In this document: positions 1 to 7,957 of the stretch, one piece after another | How the letters are laid out: the number at the start of each line of letters is the position of its first letter | Numbering within the stretch: the stretch's first letter is position 1 | Source of the DNA: Thermus islandicus DSM 21543 | GTDB taxonomy: Bacteria > Deinococcota > Deinococci > Deinococcales > Thermaceae | DNA length: 64,000 bases | Assembly (NCBI RefSeq): GCF_000421625.1 | Contig: NZ_ATXJ01000005.1 | Coordinates: 51,129 to 115,128, forward strand | Direction of reading: 5' to 3' | Notes under the pieces: generated by a model | Told to the model about the DNA's origin: nothing | Seen by the model: only the letters and a program-made list of their open reading frames with translations | Database searches by the model: none | Translations under genes and position numbers: made by a program

Positions 1-476
1 AAGGGCTCGTCCAGAAGGACGAGCCTGGGCCCGGGGGCCAGGGCGCGGGCTAGGGCCACCCGCTGCTGCTGTCCTCCGGAGAGCTCCCCCGGCTTCCGGT
101 CCTGGAAAAGGGTCATGCCCACCCTTTCCAGGGCCCTTTTCGCCCGCTCCCAGCGGTCCTCTCCCTTCAGGCCGAAGGCCACATTGCCCAAAGCGGTGAG
201 GTGGGGGAAGAGGGCGTAGTCCTGGAAGACGAAGCCGATGCCGCGCCTTTCCGGGGGCAGGTGGGTGATCTCCCGGCCCTCGAGGAGGACCCGCCCCGCA
301 TCCGGGCCCTCCAGCCCGGCGATGACCCGGAGGAGCGTGGTCTTCCCGCACCCCGAGGGCCCGAGGAGGGCCAGGATCTCCCCGGGATAGACCTCGAGGT
401 TGATTCCCTGGAGCACCTCGTGCTTCCCGAAGCGCTTGCGGACCCCCTGGAGTTCTAGAAGCGGCGCTCGCTCCAA
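1..476 (-). CDS. Fe3+ ABC transporter ATP-binding subunit (partial, C-terminus outside window)
   Basis: This is the nucleotide-binding subunit that drives ferric iron uptake with the two genes upstream of it. About 158 codons are visible. They contain Walker A (GPSGCGKTT, residues 39-47), a Q-loop ([10 protein letters not shown]), the signature LSGGQQQRV near residue 132, and Walker B (LVLLDEP) just before the window edge. The C-terminal regulatory part lies outside. I chose the TTG at 476 because translation is open from there; it overlaps the permease end by 22 bp, so the genes are translationally coupled. Spermidine or sulfate importers have similar ATPases, but the binding protein of this operon points to Fe3+. 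Confidence 0.88.
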   Translation of the reverse strand, partial: MERAPLLELQGVRKRFGKHEVLQGINLEVYPGEILALLGPSGCGKTTLLRVIAGLEGPDAGRVLLEGREITHLPPERRGIGFVFQDYALFPHLTALGNVAFGLKGEDRWERAKRALERVGMTLFQDRKPGELSGGQQQRVALARALAPGPRLVLLDEP

Positions 477-2002
477 AGCAACACCCCCACGAAGGCCGCC
501 GAGAGGAGGGCGATGAGGAGGGCGAAGGGAGCGGCCTCGGCGAACATGGCTTCCTGAGTGTAGCTGAAAACCCGGGTGGCCAGGGTGCTGTAGCCCATGG
601 GGGCGAGGAGGAGGGTGAGGGGGAGCTCCTTGACCGCGCCGATGAAGGCCAAGGCCCCTCCCGCCGCCGCCCCCCGCCAGAGGAGGGGAAGGGTGACCCG
701 GAGGAAGGCTCCGGTGGGGGTTTCCCCCAGGGTGCGGGCTGCCTCCTCCAGCCGCTTCGGCACCTGGTGCAGGGCTCCCCGGATGGGCCCCAGGCTTTCC
801 GCCAGGAAGTGGAAGGCCAGGACCACAAGGAGGAGGGGCAGGCTGCCGTAGAGGAAGGGGAGGCCCTTCAGGCTGAAAAAGACCCAGGCCAGGCCAAAGG
901 CCAGGGGCGGCACGGCGTAGCCCAGGTAGGCAAGGCGTTCCAGGAGGCGGGCGGGGAAGGAGGGGTAGCGCACCGCCAGGTAGGCGATGGGCAGGGCCAT
1001 GCCCACCGCCAGCGCCGAGGCGGGGCCCGCCGCCAGGGCCGAGTGGAGGAGGGCCTCGAGGAGCCCCTGGAGGTTTTCCCGGGGGAAGCGGCTTGCCAGG
1101 TGGAAGAGGGCGTAAAGGGGCAGGACAAGGGCCAGGAGCACGGGCAGGAGGGCGAGGAGGTAGGCCCAAGGGGCCAGGCGGCCCAGGCGCACCAGGCGGG
1201 CCCGCCGCCCCGAGCCCTTGCCCGTGCGGGCCAGGGACAGGCGGCGCAGGAGGAGGGCCTCGAGGAGGAGGAGCCCTCCGGTGAGGAGGAGGAGGAAGAG
1301 GGCGAGCCAGGCGGCGTAGACCCGGTCAAAGGCAGCGCTGTACTGGAGGTAGATGGCGTAGGAGAAGGTCTCGTAGCGGAGGAGGCTCACGGTGCCAAAG
1401 TCCCCCAGGACGTGGAGGCCCACCACCAGGTAGCCCCCGAGGAGGGCGGGGAGGAGCTGGGGGAGGGTGGCCCGGAGGAAGGCCCGGAGGGGCCCCAGGC
1501 CCAGGGTGCGGGCGGCCTCCTCCAGGGAGGGGTCCAGGCCGAGGAAGGCCGCCCGGAGGGGCAGGAAGAGGTAGGGGTAGGTGAGGAAGGAGAGGACCAA
1601 TAGGGCCCCCCCGTACCCCTCGAGGCGGGGCAGGGGCAGAACCCCTCCGGGCCCGGTGGCCGCCAGGAGGACGTAGGCCCCCACGTAGCCGGGGAGGGCG
1701 AGAGGGAGGGCGAGGAGGGTGGCGAGGAGGCGCTTGCCCTTGAGGTCCGTGCGGGTGGTGAGGAAGGCCAGGGGAAAGGCCAGGCAGGTGGTGAGGAGGA
1801 GGACCCCGAGGAGAAGGGCCAGGGTGTTCCCCAAAAGCTCCAGGTTCTTGGGCCTGAGGAGGATCTCCTTTAGAGCCTGGGGCTCGGCCTCCAAGGCCCG
1901 GAGGACCAGGTAGAGGAGGGGCAGGGCCACCCCACCCCCCGTGAGGACGGCGGGGAGGAGGAAGGGCAGAAGCCCAGGGAGGTGGGGCAGCCTCAGGGTC
2001 AC
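455..2002 (-). CDS. Fe3+ ABC transporter permease (FbpB-type, double permease domain)
   Basis: This 515-residue inner-membrane protein has about 12 hydrophobic segments and two repeated binding-protein-dependent permease domains. Each half carries an EAA-type loop that docks on the ATPase: [15 protein letters not shown] near residue 160 and [15 protein letters not shown] near residue 430. The duplicated single-chain architecture is typical of FbpB/SfuB iron permeases. The GTG start overlaps the stop of the binding-protein gene (GTGA, 1999-2002). Confidence 0.9.
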   Translation of the reverse strand: MTLRLPHLPGLLPFLLPAVLTGGGVALPLLYLVLRALEAEPQALKEILLRPKNLELLGNTLALLLGVLLLTTCLAFPLAFLTTRTDLKGKRLLATLLALPLALPGYVGAYVLLAATGPGGVLPLPRLEGYGGALLVLSFLTYPYLFLPLRAAFLGLDPSLEEAARTLGLGPLRAFLRATLPQLLPALLGGYLVVGLHVLGDFGTVSLLRYETFSYAIYLQYSAAFDRVYAAWLALFLLLLTGGLLLLEALLLRRLSLARTGKGSGRRARLVRLGRLAPWAYLLALLPVLLALVLPLYALFHLASRFPRENLQGLLEALLHSALAAGPASALAVGMALPIAYLAVRYPSFPARLLERLAYLGYAVPPLAFGLAWVFFSLKGLPFLYGSLPLLLVVLAFHFLAESLGPIRGALHQVPKRLEEAARTLGETPTGAFLRVTLPLLWRGAAAGGALAFIGAVKELPLTLLLAPMGYSTLATRVFSYTQEAMFAEAAPFALLIALLSAAFVGVLLWSERRF

Positions 2003-2994
2003 AGGATGCCGAGCTCGCGAAGGAGCCTCAGGGCCTGGTCCAAGGGGAGCTTCTCAAAGTCCAGCCTGGGACTCTTGGCCAGGGCCTCCTCGAGGGGCAG
2101 GAGGTTGGGGTCCGTCACCACCCCCTTCACCAGGGGGTACTCCCCGATGTTGCCCACAAAGTACTGCTGGGCCTTGGGGGAGAGGAGGTAGGTGAGGAAG
2201 CGCGTGGCCGCGGCGAGGTTCTTGCCCGTCCGCAGGAGGCCCGCCCCCGTCACCAGGGCCAGGTTGCCCACATCCCCCTCCTTGAAGTGGTGCAGGCCCA
2301 GGGCGTACCCCGCCCGGCGGAAGCGCACCACGTAGTAGTGGTTGGTGGAGCCCAGGTCCACCTCGCCCGCCCGGATGGCGTCCAGCATGGCGGGGTTGGA
2401 GGCGTAGGCCTTGGGGGCGAGGGCCTTCATCTCCTGAAGCCATTCCCGGGCCTTGGCTTCCCCGTGGAGGGCGATGATCCCGGCCACCATGTCCTGGAAG
2501 CTGGAGTAGGTGGGGGTCCAGCCCACCCGCCCTACAAGTCCCCTCTCCCGGGCGAAGCGGGGAAGGTCCAGGAGGCTTTGGGGGAGCTCCTCGGGCTTGA
2601 ACTTCTGGGGGTTGTAGGCCAGGACCCGGAGGCGCAGGGTCACCGGTACCCAGGACCTGGAGGCGGGCACAAAGGCCTGGGGCAGCTTGAGGAGGCTCTC
2701 CCCGAGGGGCCTGAGAAGGCCCCGGGCCGAGGCCTGTCCCAGGGCTCCGGCGGTGTTGGCCCAGAACACGTCCGCAGGGGAGCGGCTCCCCTCTTCCTGC
2801 AAGGCGGCGAGGATCTGGGCGTCCGTGCCGTAGCGGACCTGGACGCGGATGCCCGTGTCCCGTTCAAACTGCCGCGCCAAGGGCTCCACCAGGCTTTGGC
2901 CGCGGCCGGAGTAGAGGGTAAGGGTCGGTTGCTGGGCCAGGCCCAGGCCTAGGGCTGCCGTGCCGATCAGGATGAGGACCTTTCTTCGCCGCAT
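1999..2994 (-). CDS. Fe3+ ABC transporter substrate-binding protein (FbpA-type)
   Basis: This 331-residue periplasmic iron-binding protein is the first gene of a three-gene operon. It starts with a Sec signal peptide (basic MRRRK, then a hydrophobic stretch ending near GLGLAQ). The mature part opens with TLTLYSGRGQ, as in the FbpA/FutA class, and holds an adjacent tyrosine pair (NHYYVVR, near residue 220), the usual Fe3+ ligands of this family. A strong Shine-Dalgarno (AAGGAGGT) precedes the ATG, and a sigma-A-like promoter lies upstream at 3036-3064. No operator could be identified. Confidence 0.9.
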   Translation of the reverse strand: MRRRKVLILIGTAALGLGLAQQPTLTLYSGRGQSLVEPLARQFERDTGIRVQVRYGTDAQILAALQEEGSRSPADVFWANTAGALGQASARGLLRPLGESLLKLPQAFVPASRSWVPVTLRLRVLAYNPQKFKPEELPQSLLDLPRFARERGLVGRVGWTPTYSSFQDMVAGIIALHGEAKAREWLQEMKALAPKAYASNPAMLDAIRAGEVDLGSTNHYYVVRFRRAGYALGLHHFKEGDVGNLALVTGAGLLRTGKNLAAATRFLTYLLSPKAQQYFVGNIGEYPLVKGVVTDPNLLPLEEALAKSPRLDFEKLPLDQALRLLRELGIL

Positions 2995-3035
2995 GGGGAC
3001 CTCCTTGTGGGGCTTTTGGGCCCCTCCGCCCGGGT

Positions 3036-3064
3036 ACTCTACCCCGGCCGGGCAGAAAAATCAA
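3036..3064 (-). promoter_or_regulatory. sigma-A-type promoter of the Fe3+ transporter operon
   Basis: Reading the minus strand, TTGATT (3064-3059), a 17-nt spacer and TAGAGT (3041-3036) lie about 40 nt before the binding-protein start. The -35 box overlaps the stop codon of the upstream gene. Confidence 0.55.
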
Positions 3065-3837
3065 GTATTCCGGTCGGATTTGCTAAGTTTAGAAGCGAGA
3101 ATCACTTGCAACCAGGGGAAGACCCCGGTGAGGTCGGCCGGGGGAGGGAGGGGGCTTCCGGTGTAGACCAGGGGCACGGGGTTTCGGGTGTGCCGGGGGT
3201 GCCAGGGCTCCTCAGCGTTGCCGTGGTCGGAGGTGAGGCAAAGCTCCCCGCCCTCGGCCAGGAACCCCCGGAGAAACCCCGTAAGCTCGGTGAAGCGCTC
3301 GGGCAGGGTTCCGGGCTGACGGTGGGCAGCCAGGTCCAGGGCCCAGTACTCCAGGACCACCAGGTGGAAGCGCCGGGCGAGGTCCGCCGCCCTGGCCCCG
3401 GCCCCATAGGGGTCTTCCCAGAAACCGGGGGGCAGGGCCAGGGGGTGGCCTTGGGGGAGGAGGGGGAGGCCGGAAAGCCGGGCGGCCTGGGCGAAGGCGG
3501 AGAGGAAAAGCCGTCTTTCGCGGGTGGCCTGCTCCAGGTACTCGTGGCGGTAAGCGTTGGCGTGGAGGACGGAAAGCCCCTGCCTTCGGGCCCAGGCGTA
3601 GAGGCTTCTCGCCAATAACGGCCTCAGGCTGGGGCTTGGGAAGGGGCCTTGGTGGCGGCCGAGAAGCCTTGCGGCGTTTTCCCCGGTGAGGAGGGCCGTC
3701 TGGCCGGTGCCCGACTGGGGCAGGCCCTCTACCCCCAAGGTGGCGTCCACGGGCTGGGGGTGGAGCTCCAGGAGGAAGGGGAAGAGGTCCTCCAGCGCTC
3801 CCCCCAGCCCCAGGCCGTCCACGAAGAGGAAGAGCAC
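3061..3837 (-). CDS. metalloenzyme-domain protein (alkaline phosphatase / phosphoglycerate mutase superfamily)
   Basis: This 258-residue cytoplasmic protein begins MLFLFVDGLG, the first metal-ligand strand (Asp) of the alkaline phosphatase superfamily. A probable nucleophile segment PQSGTGQTALLTGENA follows near residue 60, and the second metal site is TSDHGNAEEP near residue 225. The set resembles the metal domain of cofactor-independent phosphoglycerate mutase without its transferase domain. The substrate is unknown. TAAGAT lies exactly 6 nt before the GTG start, so the mRNA is probably leaderless. Confidence 0.75.
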   Translation of the reverse strand: MLFLFVDGLGLGGALEDLFPFLLELHPQPVDATLGVEGLPQSGTGQTALLTGENAARLLGRHQGPFPSPSLRPLLARSLYAWARRQGLSVLHANAYRHEYLEQATRERRLFLSAFAQAARLSGLPLLPQGHPLALPPGFWEDPYGAGARAADLARRFHLVVLEYWALDLAAHRQPGTLPERFTELTGFLRGFLAEGGELCLTSDHGNAEEPWHPRHTRNPVPLVYTGSPLPPPADLTGVFPWLQVILASKLSKSDRNT

Positions 3838-3907
3838 CCCTCCATCTTAGGCCGGGACATCTGTCATAGATAGTGTCAGCTAACCTTAGCTTAGGAGGTG
3901 AGAGGTT

Positions 3908-4492
3908 ATGGGAAGCTACAACCCTCTGGTCTTCGTCCTGGGCCTGGTCACGGCGGCAGGGGTTTCGGGGGTGGCCTACCTCTTGGCCCTGGCTCGAGGC
4001 GCGGAGGAGCGCGCCCTGGGCCAGCGCTACGGCCCTCTCTTCTTCGCCCTCGGGGTCTTTGCCCTAGGCGGTGTGGCCCAGCTCTACTGGACCCAGTGGG
4101 CGGGCCGCCCGATGCCCCAGTACACCGAGCTTTTCGGGGTAGCCACGGGGCTTTTCGCCTTCATGATGGTGATGGCGGGCTTTTACCTCTACCGGGGCCT
4201 GGGGCTTGAGGCCCTGGCCTGGCCGGCGGCCTTCCTCGGGCTTTTCCTCCTCCAGGGGGCGCGGGCGGCTTGGGACTTTGGCCTCACCCGCAACCCGGCG
4301 CTCACCGCCCTCATGTGGGCCACGGCGGGGCTCGCGAGCCTGGGAATCCTGCCCTTCGCCTTTAGCCGCCCCGAGGGGAGGAGGGTCTGGGCTTACCTGG
4401 GGGCCCTGGTCCTGGCCCTAATGGCCCTCGCGGCTTTCCTCACGGGCTTTCTTGCCTACTATGGGCACATCGCCGAGGCGGTGAGGCGCTGA
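3908..4492 (+). CDS. multi-pass membrane protein of unknown function
   Basis: This 194-residue protein has about six hydrophobic helices, with short loops rich in aromatic and polar residues (LYWTQWAGRPMPQYTELFG near residue 60). The pattern is reminiscent of DUF981-type membrane proteins, but I am not certain of the family. A strong Shine-Dalgarno (TAGGAGGTGAG) precedes the ATG. It stands alone, divergent from the metalloenzyme gene and just upstream of msrA. No catalytic motif is visible. Confidence 0.6.
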   Translation: MGSYNPLVFVLGLVTAAGVSGVAYLLALARGAEERALGQRYGPLFFALGVFALGGVAQLYWTQWAGRPMPQYTELFGVATGLFAFMMVMAGFYLYRGLGLEALAWPAAFLGLFLLQGARAAWDFGLTRNPALTALMWATAGLASLGILPFAFSRPEGRRVWAYLGALVLALMALAAFLTGFLAYYGHIAEAVRR

Positions 4493-4562
4493 GGGGGGCT
4501 TCCGAGGGTTGAGGGCTTGGGGAGGATGGGGTAGGCTTCGGGAAGAGAAGGGAGGATCGGCC

Positions 4563-5096
4563 TTGGCCCGAGAGGTCGCTACCTTGGCAGGCGGCTGTTT
4601 CTGGTGCACGGAGGCGGCCTTCAAGCTCCTCAAAGGGGTGTTGGAGGTGGTGCCGGGCTACGCCGGGGGGCACGTGCCCCACCCCACCTACGAGGCGGTG
4701 TGCACCGGGACCACGGGCCACCGGGAGGCGGTCCAGGTGGTCTTTGACCCCGAGATTCTCCCGTATGCCGACCTCCTCCGCTACTTCTTCGCCGTCCACG
4801 ACCCCACCAGCGAGGACCGGCAGGGGCCCGACGTGGGGCCCCAATATAGCCCGGCCATCTTCTACCACTCAGAGGCGCAGAGGCAGGTGGCGGAGGCGGT
4901 GATGCGGGAGCTCGCCCCCCTCTACCCGAGGCCCATCGCCACCAAGCTCCTGCCCTTCACCACCTTCTACCCCGCCGAGGACTACCACCGGGACTACTGC
5001 GCCCGCCACCCCGAGCCCCCCTACTGCCGCCTCGTCATCGCCCCCAAGCTGGAGAAGGCGAGGAAAGCCTTCACCTTTCTCCTCAAGGGCCCCTAG
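4563..5096 (+). CDS. msrA: peptide-methionine (S)-S-oxide reductase MsrA
   Basis: MsrA reduces methionine-S-sulfoxide in proteins with thioredoxin as donor. The 177-residue product has the active-site motif GGCFWCTEA near residue 11, with the catalytic Cys, and the conserved VPGYAGGHVPHPTYEAVCTGTTGH block. HDPTSEDRQGPDVGPQYSP and the C-terminal EDYHRDYCARHP segment supply further family residues and resolving Cys candidates. I chose the TTG at 4563 because GGGAGG lies about 8 nt upstream and the motif then sits at its usual distance from the N-terminus; an earlier in-frame ATG at 4509 would add 18 atypical residues. Confidence 0.93.
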   Translation: MAREVATLAGGCFWCTEAAFKLLKGVLEVVPGYAGGHVPHPTYEAVCTGTTGHREAVQVVFDPEILPYADLLRYFFAVHDPTSEDRQGPDVGPQYSPAIFYHSEAQRQVAEAVMRELAPLYPRPIATKLLPFTTFYPAEDYHRDYCARHPEPPYCRLVIAPKLEKARKAFTFLLKGP

Positions 5097-5619
5097 AGCC
5101 TGCCCTTAAGGGCCTCGGGGAAGTGGGGCCCCTTTTCGGCGATGAGCCCCCGGGCCTTCTCTACCCGCTTCCAGGCGTTCCAGCGGCCAGCTCCTGGCCG
5201 ATGAACCCTCCGCCGATCACGGCGAAGCGCTGTCCCCTTTCCGCCAGGCCCCGGAGGCGGCGGTAGTCCTCCAGGGTGCGGAAGTAGACCACCCCCTCCC
5301 CCAGGGGAAGCCGCCTGGGCCGGGCCCCGGTGGCGAGGAGGAGCCGCTCGTAGCGGTAGCGGGTGCCCCTTTCGTCCTCCACCTCCTTGAGGACCGGATC
5401 CAGGCGCACCACCCTCCGCCCTAGGTGGAGGTCCACCCCCTCGAGGGTGCGGAAGATGGTCTCCAGGGGCTTCCCTTGCCAGAGCCCCTTGGAGAGGGGC
5501 GGACGGTTGTAGGGAGGGTACCTGCTCCGCGCTGAGGAGGCCAATGGCCCCCTTGGGGTCCACCTGGCAGCCGCTCCCGCCATTCCCCCGCCCACGATCA
5601 GGTACCTGTACGCGTGCAT
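5093..5619 (-). pseudogene. FAD/NAD(P)-disulfide oxidoreductase, eroded remnant
   Basis: The N-terminus is a Rossmann FAD-binding motif (MHAYRYLIVGGGMAGAA). The expected next segment reads QVDPKGAIGLLSAEQV only in another frame, before YNRPPLSKGLWQGK returns in the first frame, so two offsetting frameshifts flank about 20 codons. The second nucleotide-binding motif (FAVIGGGFIGQELAA) is cut off right after it, and the DNA jumps to WKRVEKARGLIAEKG and a natural-looking end in a third phase. Roughly the C-terminal half of a 380-400-residue ferredoxin/NADH reductase is missing. The ATG lies inside the end of the DUF488 gene, so it was the distal gene of that operon. Confidence 0.8.
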
Positions 5620-6002
5620 GGCCTCCTCCTTTGTCTGGCCAAGGCCTCAGAGGGTTTGGCCTCCTCCCCAAGGATCTCCAGGAGGGCCGTGGCGTTGTTG
5701 TACCGCGTCTCCTTAGCCCCGAAGAGGAGGGTGACCGTCCCCGCCTTTCCCAGGGTCCTAAGCCTTTCCAGATGGGGGTTTCCCCGAAGCTCCTCCCGGT
5801 AGCGGCGGAGGAACTCCGGGTACTTCCCGGGGTCGTGGCCGAACCAGCGCCTGAGGCCGTCCGAGGGGGCGAGCTCCTTCGCCCACCAGTCCACCCGCGC
5901 CTTTTCCTGGGAAAGCCCCCGGGGCCAAAGCCGGTCCAAAAGGACCCGGAGGCCGTCCTCGGGGGAGGGAGGGTCGTAGACCCGCTTGACCCGGAAGGGC
6001 AT
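5598..6002 (-). CDS. DUF488 family protein
   Basis: This 134-residue protein carries the DUF488/YeaO pattern: VKRVYDPPSPEDGLRVLLDRLWPRG at the N-terminus, then WWAKELAPSDGLRRWFGHDP and a C-terminal GTVTLLFGAKETRYNNA. Function in the family is unknown. The ATG at 6002 is preferred because AAGGGGTGG precedes it and the domain begins directly there. It lies 11 bp behind the redoxin-like gene, and its last 22 bp overlap the FAD-oxidoreductase remnant. Confidence 0.85.
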   Translation of the reverse strand: MPFRVKRVYDPPSPEDGLRVLLDRLWPRGLSQEKARVDWWAKELAPSDGLRRWFGHDPGKYPEFLRRYREELRGNPHLERLRTLGKAGTVTLLFGAKETRYNNATALLEILGEEAKPSEALARQRRRPCTRTGT

Positions 6003-6013
6003 ATCCCACCCCT

Positions 6014-6409
6014 TCAAAGCCAGTCCGCCTCCGGCAGGACGCACTCCGGGCACTGAGCCTCCACGAACCGGAGCCAGTCCAGAATCTCCTCCGCGTCCCG
6101 GACGGGGCCCAGGTGGTAGACCTCGAGGAAGGCGTCCGCCACCAGGGCACCCCCTTCGGGAAGGGCGGGGAGGAGGACCCCTTCCGGGTCCAGAAGGAGG
6201 GGGAGGGGGCTGGGCCTTGGCCCCTGGGCCAGGAGGTAGGCCTGGGCCCCCAGGGCCTCGAGCTCCGCCGCCCTCGCCGAAAGAGCTCGGGCCAGGGCCT
6301 CGTCCTTGAGGAGGACGAGGGGCCTCCCCTTGAGGTCCGGAAGGTAGACCTTACCCCCCTCCGGGGTTTTGAGGGGGTAGGGGGGGAGGGGCTTGCGCAG
6401 GCGGACCAC
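6014..6409 (-). CDS. redoxin-like (thioredoxin-fold) protein with C-terminal CPEC
   Basis: This 131-residue protein resembles an AhpC/TSA-type redoxin: LKTPEGGKVYLPDLKGRPLVLL aligns with the usual opening strand, and LLLDPEGVLLPALPEGGALVADAFLEV with the central one. The normal peroxidatic Cys after the opening strand is absent (VLLKDEA). The only cysteines are in a C-terminal CPEC, which could be redox active or bind metal. It heads a minus-strand operon with DUF488 and the FAD-oxidoreductase remnant. TAGGGT lies 5 nt before the GTG, suggesting a leaderless start. Confidence 0.55.
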   Translation of the reverse strand: MVRLRKPLPPYPLKTPEGGKVYLPDLKGRPLVLLKDEALARALSARAAELEALGAQAYLLAQGPRPSPLPLLLDPEGVLLPALPEGGALVADAFLEVYHLGPVRDAEEILDWLRFVEAQCPECVLPEADWL

Positions 6410-6504
6410 GCCTTACCCTAGGCCGCTTGTCGCCCCGGCGTCAACGGGCAGCCTTACCTTCTCCACCTTGCGGAACCCAACTCAGGAGATGCTAATATGG
6501 CTGT

Positions 6505-6747
6505 ATGCGCACCACCCTGGACCTGCCGGACCCTCTGTACCGGCGGCTGAAGCTCCAGGCCGCCAGGGAGGGCAAGACCCTCCGGGAGCTGGTGATCCGC
6601 TACCTGGAGGAGGGGCTGAGGCGGGGAGGCTCTCCGGGGCCTCGGCCCCTGCCGCGGGTCCCCGAGGCCGGGCGGCGCATCCCCGTTCGCACCCACGAGG
6701 AGCTTTGGGCCCTTCTGGAGGAAGAGGGTGGACCTGCTGGACCTTAA
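6505..6747 (+). CDS. VapB-type antitoxin (ribbon-helix-helix)
   Basis: This 80-residue protein starts MRTTLDLPDPLYRRLKLQAA, the beta strand plus helix of a ribbon-helix-helix DNA-binding domain, followed by GKTLRELVIRYLEEGL. The C-terminal tail (about residues 40-80) would wrap the toxin. Its last 20 bp overlap the PIN toxin gene. TAATAT lies exactly 6 nt before the ATG, consistent with a leaderless and probably autoregulated promoter. Confidence 0.8.
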   Translation: MRTTLDLPDPLYRRLKLQAAREGKTLRELVIRYLEEGLRRGGSPGPRPLPRVPEAGRRIPVRTHEELWALLEEEGGPAGP

Positions 6748-7144
6748 CGTCTGGTTCGCCCTCTTGGTGCCCGAGCACCCCTTCCACCCCCGGGCCCGGG
6801 CTTACTGGGAGGAGGCTTCCGATCCCTTCCTGGTCCGGGTCACGGCCTTGGGCCTCCTCCGCCTCCTGACGAACGCCAAGGCCATGGGCGGCAGGCCCTT
6901 GGGGGTGAGGGAGGCCTGGGAGGTCTATTGGGAGCTGCGCTTGAGCTCGAGGGTTCCTCTTTTGGAAGAGCCCGAGGGCCTGGACGAGGCCCTGGCCGAC
7001 CTGGTCCGCGGAGGGCTTTCTCCCCGCCTCTGGACGGACGCCTACCTGGCGGCCTTCGCCCTGGCGGGGGGCCACCGCTTGGTGACCTTGGACCAGGACT
7101 TTCGGCGCTTTCCCGGGCTCGAGGTCCTTCGCCTTTCCCCTTGA
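6728..7144 (+). CDS. vapC: VapC-type PIN-domain toxin (RNase)
   Basis: This 138-residue PIN-domain ribonuclease has the acidic residues of the active site: the first Asp in LLDLNVWFALL (residue 5), Glu/Asp candidates in the middle, WTDAYLAAFAL near residue 105, and VTLDQDF near residue 120. The GTG start overlaps the antitoxin gene in another frame, the standard coupling of vapBC. It probably cleaves tRNA or rRNA when released from VapB. Confidence 0.85.
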   Translation: MDLLDLNVWFALLVPEHPFHPRARAYWEEASDPFLVRVTALGLLRLLTNAKAMGGRPLGVREAWEVYWELRLSSRVPLLEEPEGLDEALADLVRGGLSPRLWTDAYLAAFALAGGHRLVTLDQDFRRFPGLEVLRLSP

Positions 7145-7171
7145 CCCCGGTCATGGACCGCGCCCGGCCTG

Positions 7172-7339
7172 GTGGTGGAGGCAAGGCAGGAGGTTCCCCT
7201 CCTGCCCAAGGTGGCCTTCGCCCTGATTCGCCTCGCTTCCCTTCTCGGGGCGCTCTTCACCGGCCTGCACCTGGGCTTGGCCCCCTGGGCCCCAGCGAGG
7301 CTTTCGGAAAAGGCCCGCCGCCTACTGGGATGGGTCTAG
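7172..7339 (+). CDS. possible small single-pass membrane protein
   Basis: This 55-codon reading frame lies just behind vapC. It would encode VVEARQEVPLLPKVAF, a hydrophobic helix of about 20 residues, and a basic tail ending ARRLLGWV. No good ribosome binding site is visible, and its end overlaps the convergent secreted-protein gene by 18 bp. Composition is protein-like, but it may be a chance frame. Confidence 0.25.
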   Translation: MVEARQEVPLLPKVAFALIRLASLLGALFTGLHLGLAPWAPARLSEKARRLLGWV

Positions 7340-7735
7340 CGGCCCGTGCTCCGAAAAGGCCCCTCCCGGGGGCTGGGGCGGGGTATGGAGGCCCACCTCC
7401 ACCCGTAGCCGCACCCTGCCTTCCGGGGGAACCCAGACGGTCAGGGTAAGGGAGCCTTGGCCCGTGAGGAGGTGAAGCCCCTCTGCCAGGGGCCTCGAGT
7501 CCACCAGGGCCTCGCCCCATACCTCCACCAAAAGGGTCCACCGGGTGTTGGCCACGAGACGGACCGCATGAGGGCCAGCCCCCAGCTCCAGGACCGAAGC
7601 GGCCTCTCCTCTGGCTCCCTCTGGGCGCAGGTAGGCCACCGGGGGGATGCGGATGCTCACCGTGTTGCCCAGGGGGCTCTGGGCGGAGGCCCAAGGGCTT
7701 ATCAGAAGGAAAACGCCTAGGATCCACGCCCACAT
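7322..7735 (-). CDS. small secreted beta-rich protein under a putative c-di-GMP riboswitch
   Basis: This 137-residue protein has a clear Sec signal peptide (MWAWILGVFLLISPWASAQ). The mature part consists of alternating hydrophobic strands (TVSIRIPP, HAVRLVANTRWTLLVEVWG, LTLTVWVPPEGRVRLRVEV), suggesting a beta-sandwich envelope or matrix protein. No known domain is recognised. The ATG at 7735 is supported by AAGGAGGT about 7 nt upstream; an in-frame GTG three codons earlier overlaps that site. Its 5' region (7736-8134) carries two riboswitch-like elements, so expression probably follows c-di-GMP. Confidence 0.75.
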   Translation of the reverse strand: MWAWILGVFLLISPWASAQSPLGNTVSIRIPPVAYLRPEGARGEAASVLELGAGPHAVRLVANTRWTLLVEVWGEALVDSRPLAEGLHLLTGQGSLTLTVWVPPEGRVRLRVEVGLHTPPQPPGGAFSEHGPLDPSQ

Positions 7736-7809
7736 GCTCCCCACCTCCTTAGTGGCCAGGAGCGCGTTCGGGGAGCGGGCGCGAGGGTTGAGGAAAAGGA
7801 CAAGCCCAT

Positions 7810-7889
7810 GCGTCCGGCCGGTTGCGCCACTGGCTCCCCGTGTCCCTTGGCGCCCATCTTGGGATTCACGGTTCCTCGCCTCCGAACGC
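7810..7889 (-). promoter_or_regulatory. cyclic di-GMP-II riboswitch aptamer, gene-proximal copy
   Basis: This roughly 80-nt element in the leader of the secreted-protein gene matches the class II c-di-GMP riboswitch as I know it from Clostridium. P1 pairs GCGTTCGG with CCGGACGC (8 bp). P2 pairs CCGTG...TCCC with GGGA-CACGG. The P2 loop GGGCGCC can pair with downstream GGCGC to form the pseudoknot. The 3' signature is GAGCCAGTGGCGCAACCGG then CCG; the clostridial RNA has GAGTTAGTAGTGCAACCGA then CCG. Stem sequences differ from the distal copy by compensatory changes, which supports structure at the RNA level. Confidence 0.8.
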
Positions 7890-7892
7890 CCT

Positions 7893-7924
7893 AAAAACCT
7901 TAGGGCCAGGCTGGGCGCCTGGCC
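7893..7924 (-). terminator. intrinsic terminator-like hairpin between the two riboswitch copies
   Basis: On the minus strand GGCCAGGC and GCCTGGCC form a perfect 8-bp stem with a 5-nt loop (7904-7924), followed after six bases by TTTTT (7897-7893). It could be the expression platform of the distal aptamer. Confidence 0.5.
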
Positions 7925-7957
7925 GGCAGAGGGGAAAAAAGATCAAACCCTAGCTGC

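Noticed and set aside
767..1603. Long open frame antisense to the iron permease
   Set aside because: It is a Gln/Glu/Gly-rich shadow of a strongly supported membrane protein, produced by extreme GC3 codon use.
5093..5619. Intact small oxidoreductase of 152 residues
   Set aside because: The out-of-frame homologous segment and the displaced C-terminal end show that it is a broken longer gene.
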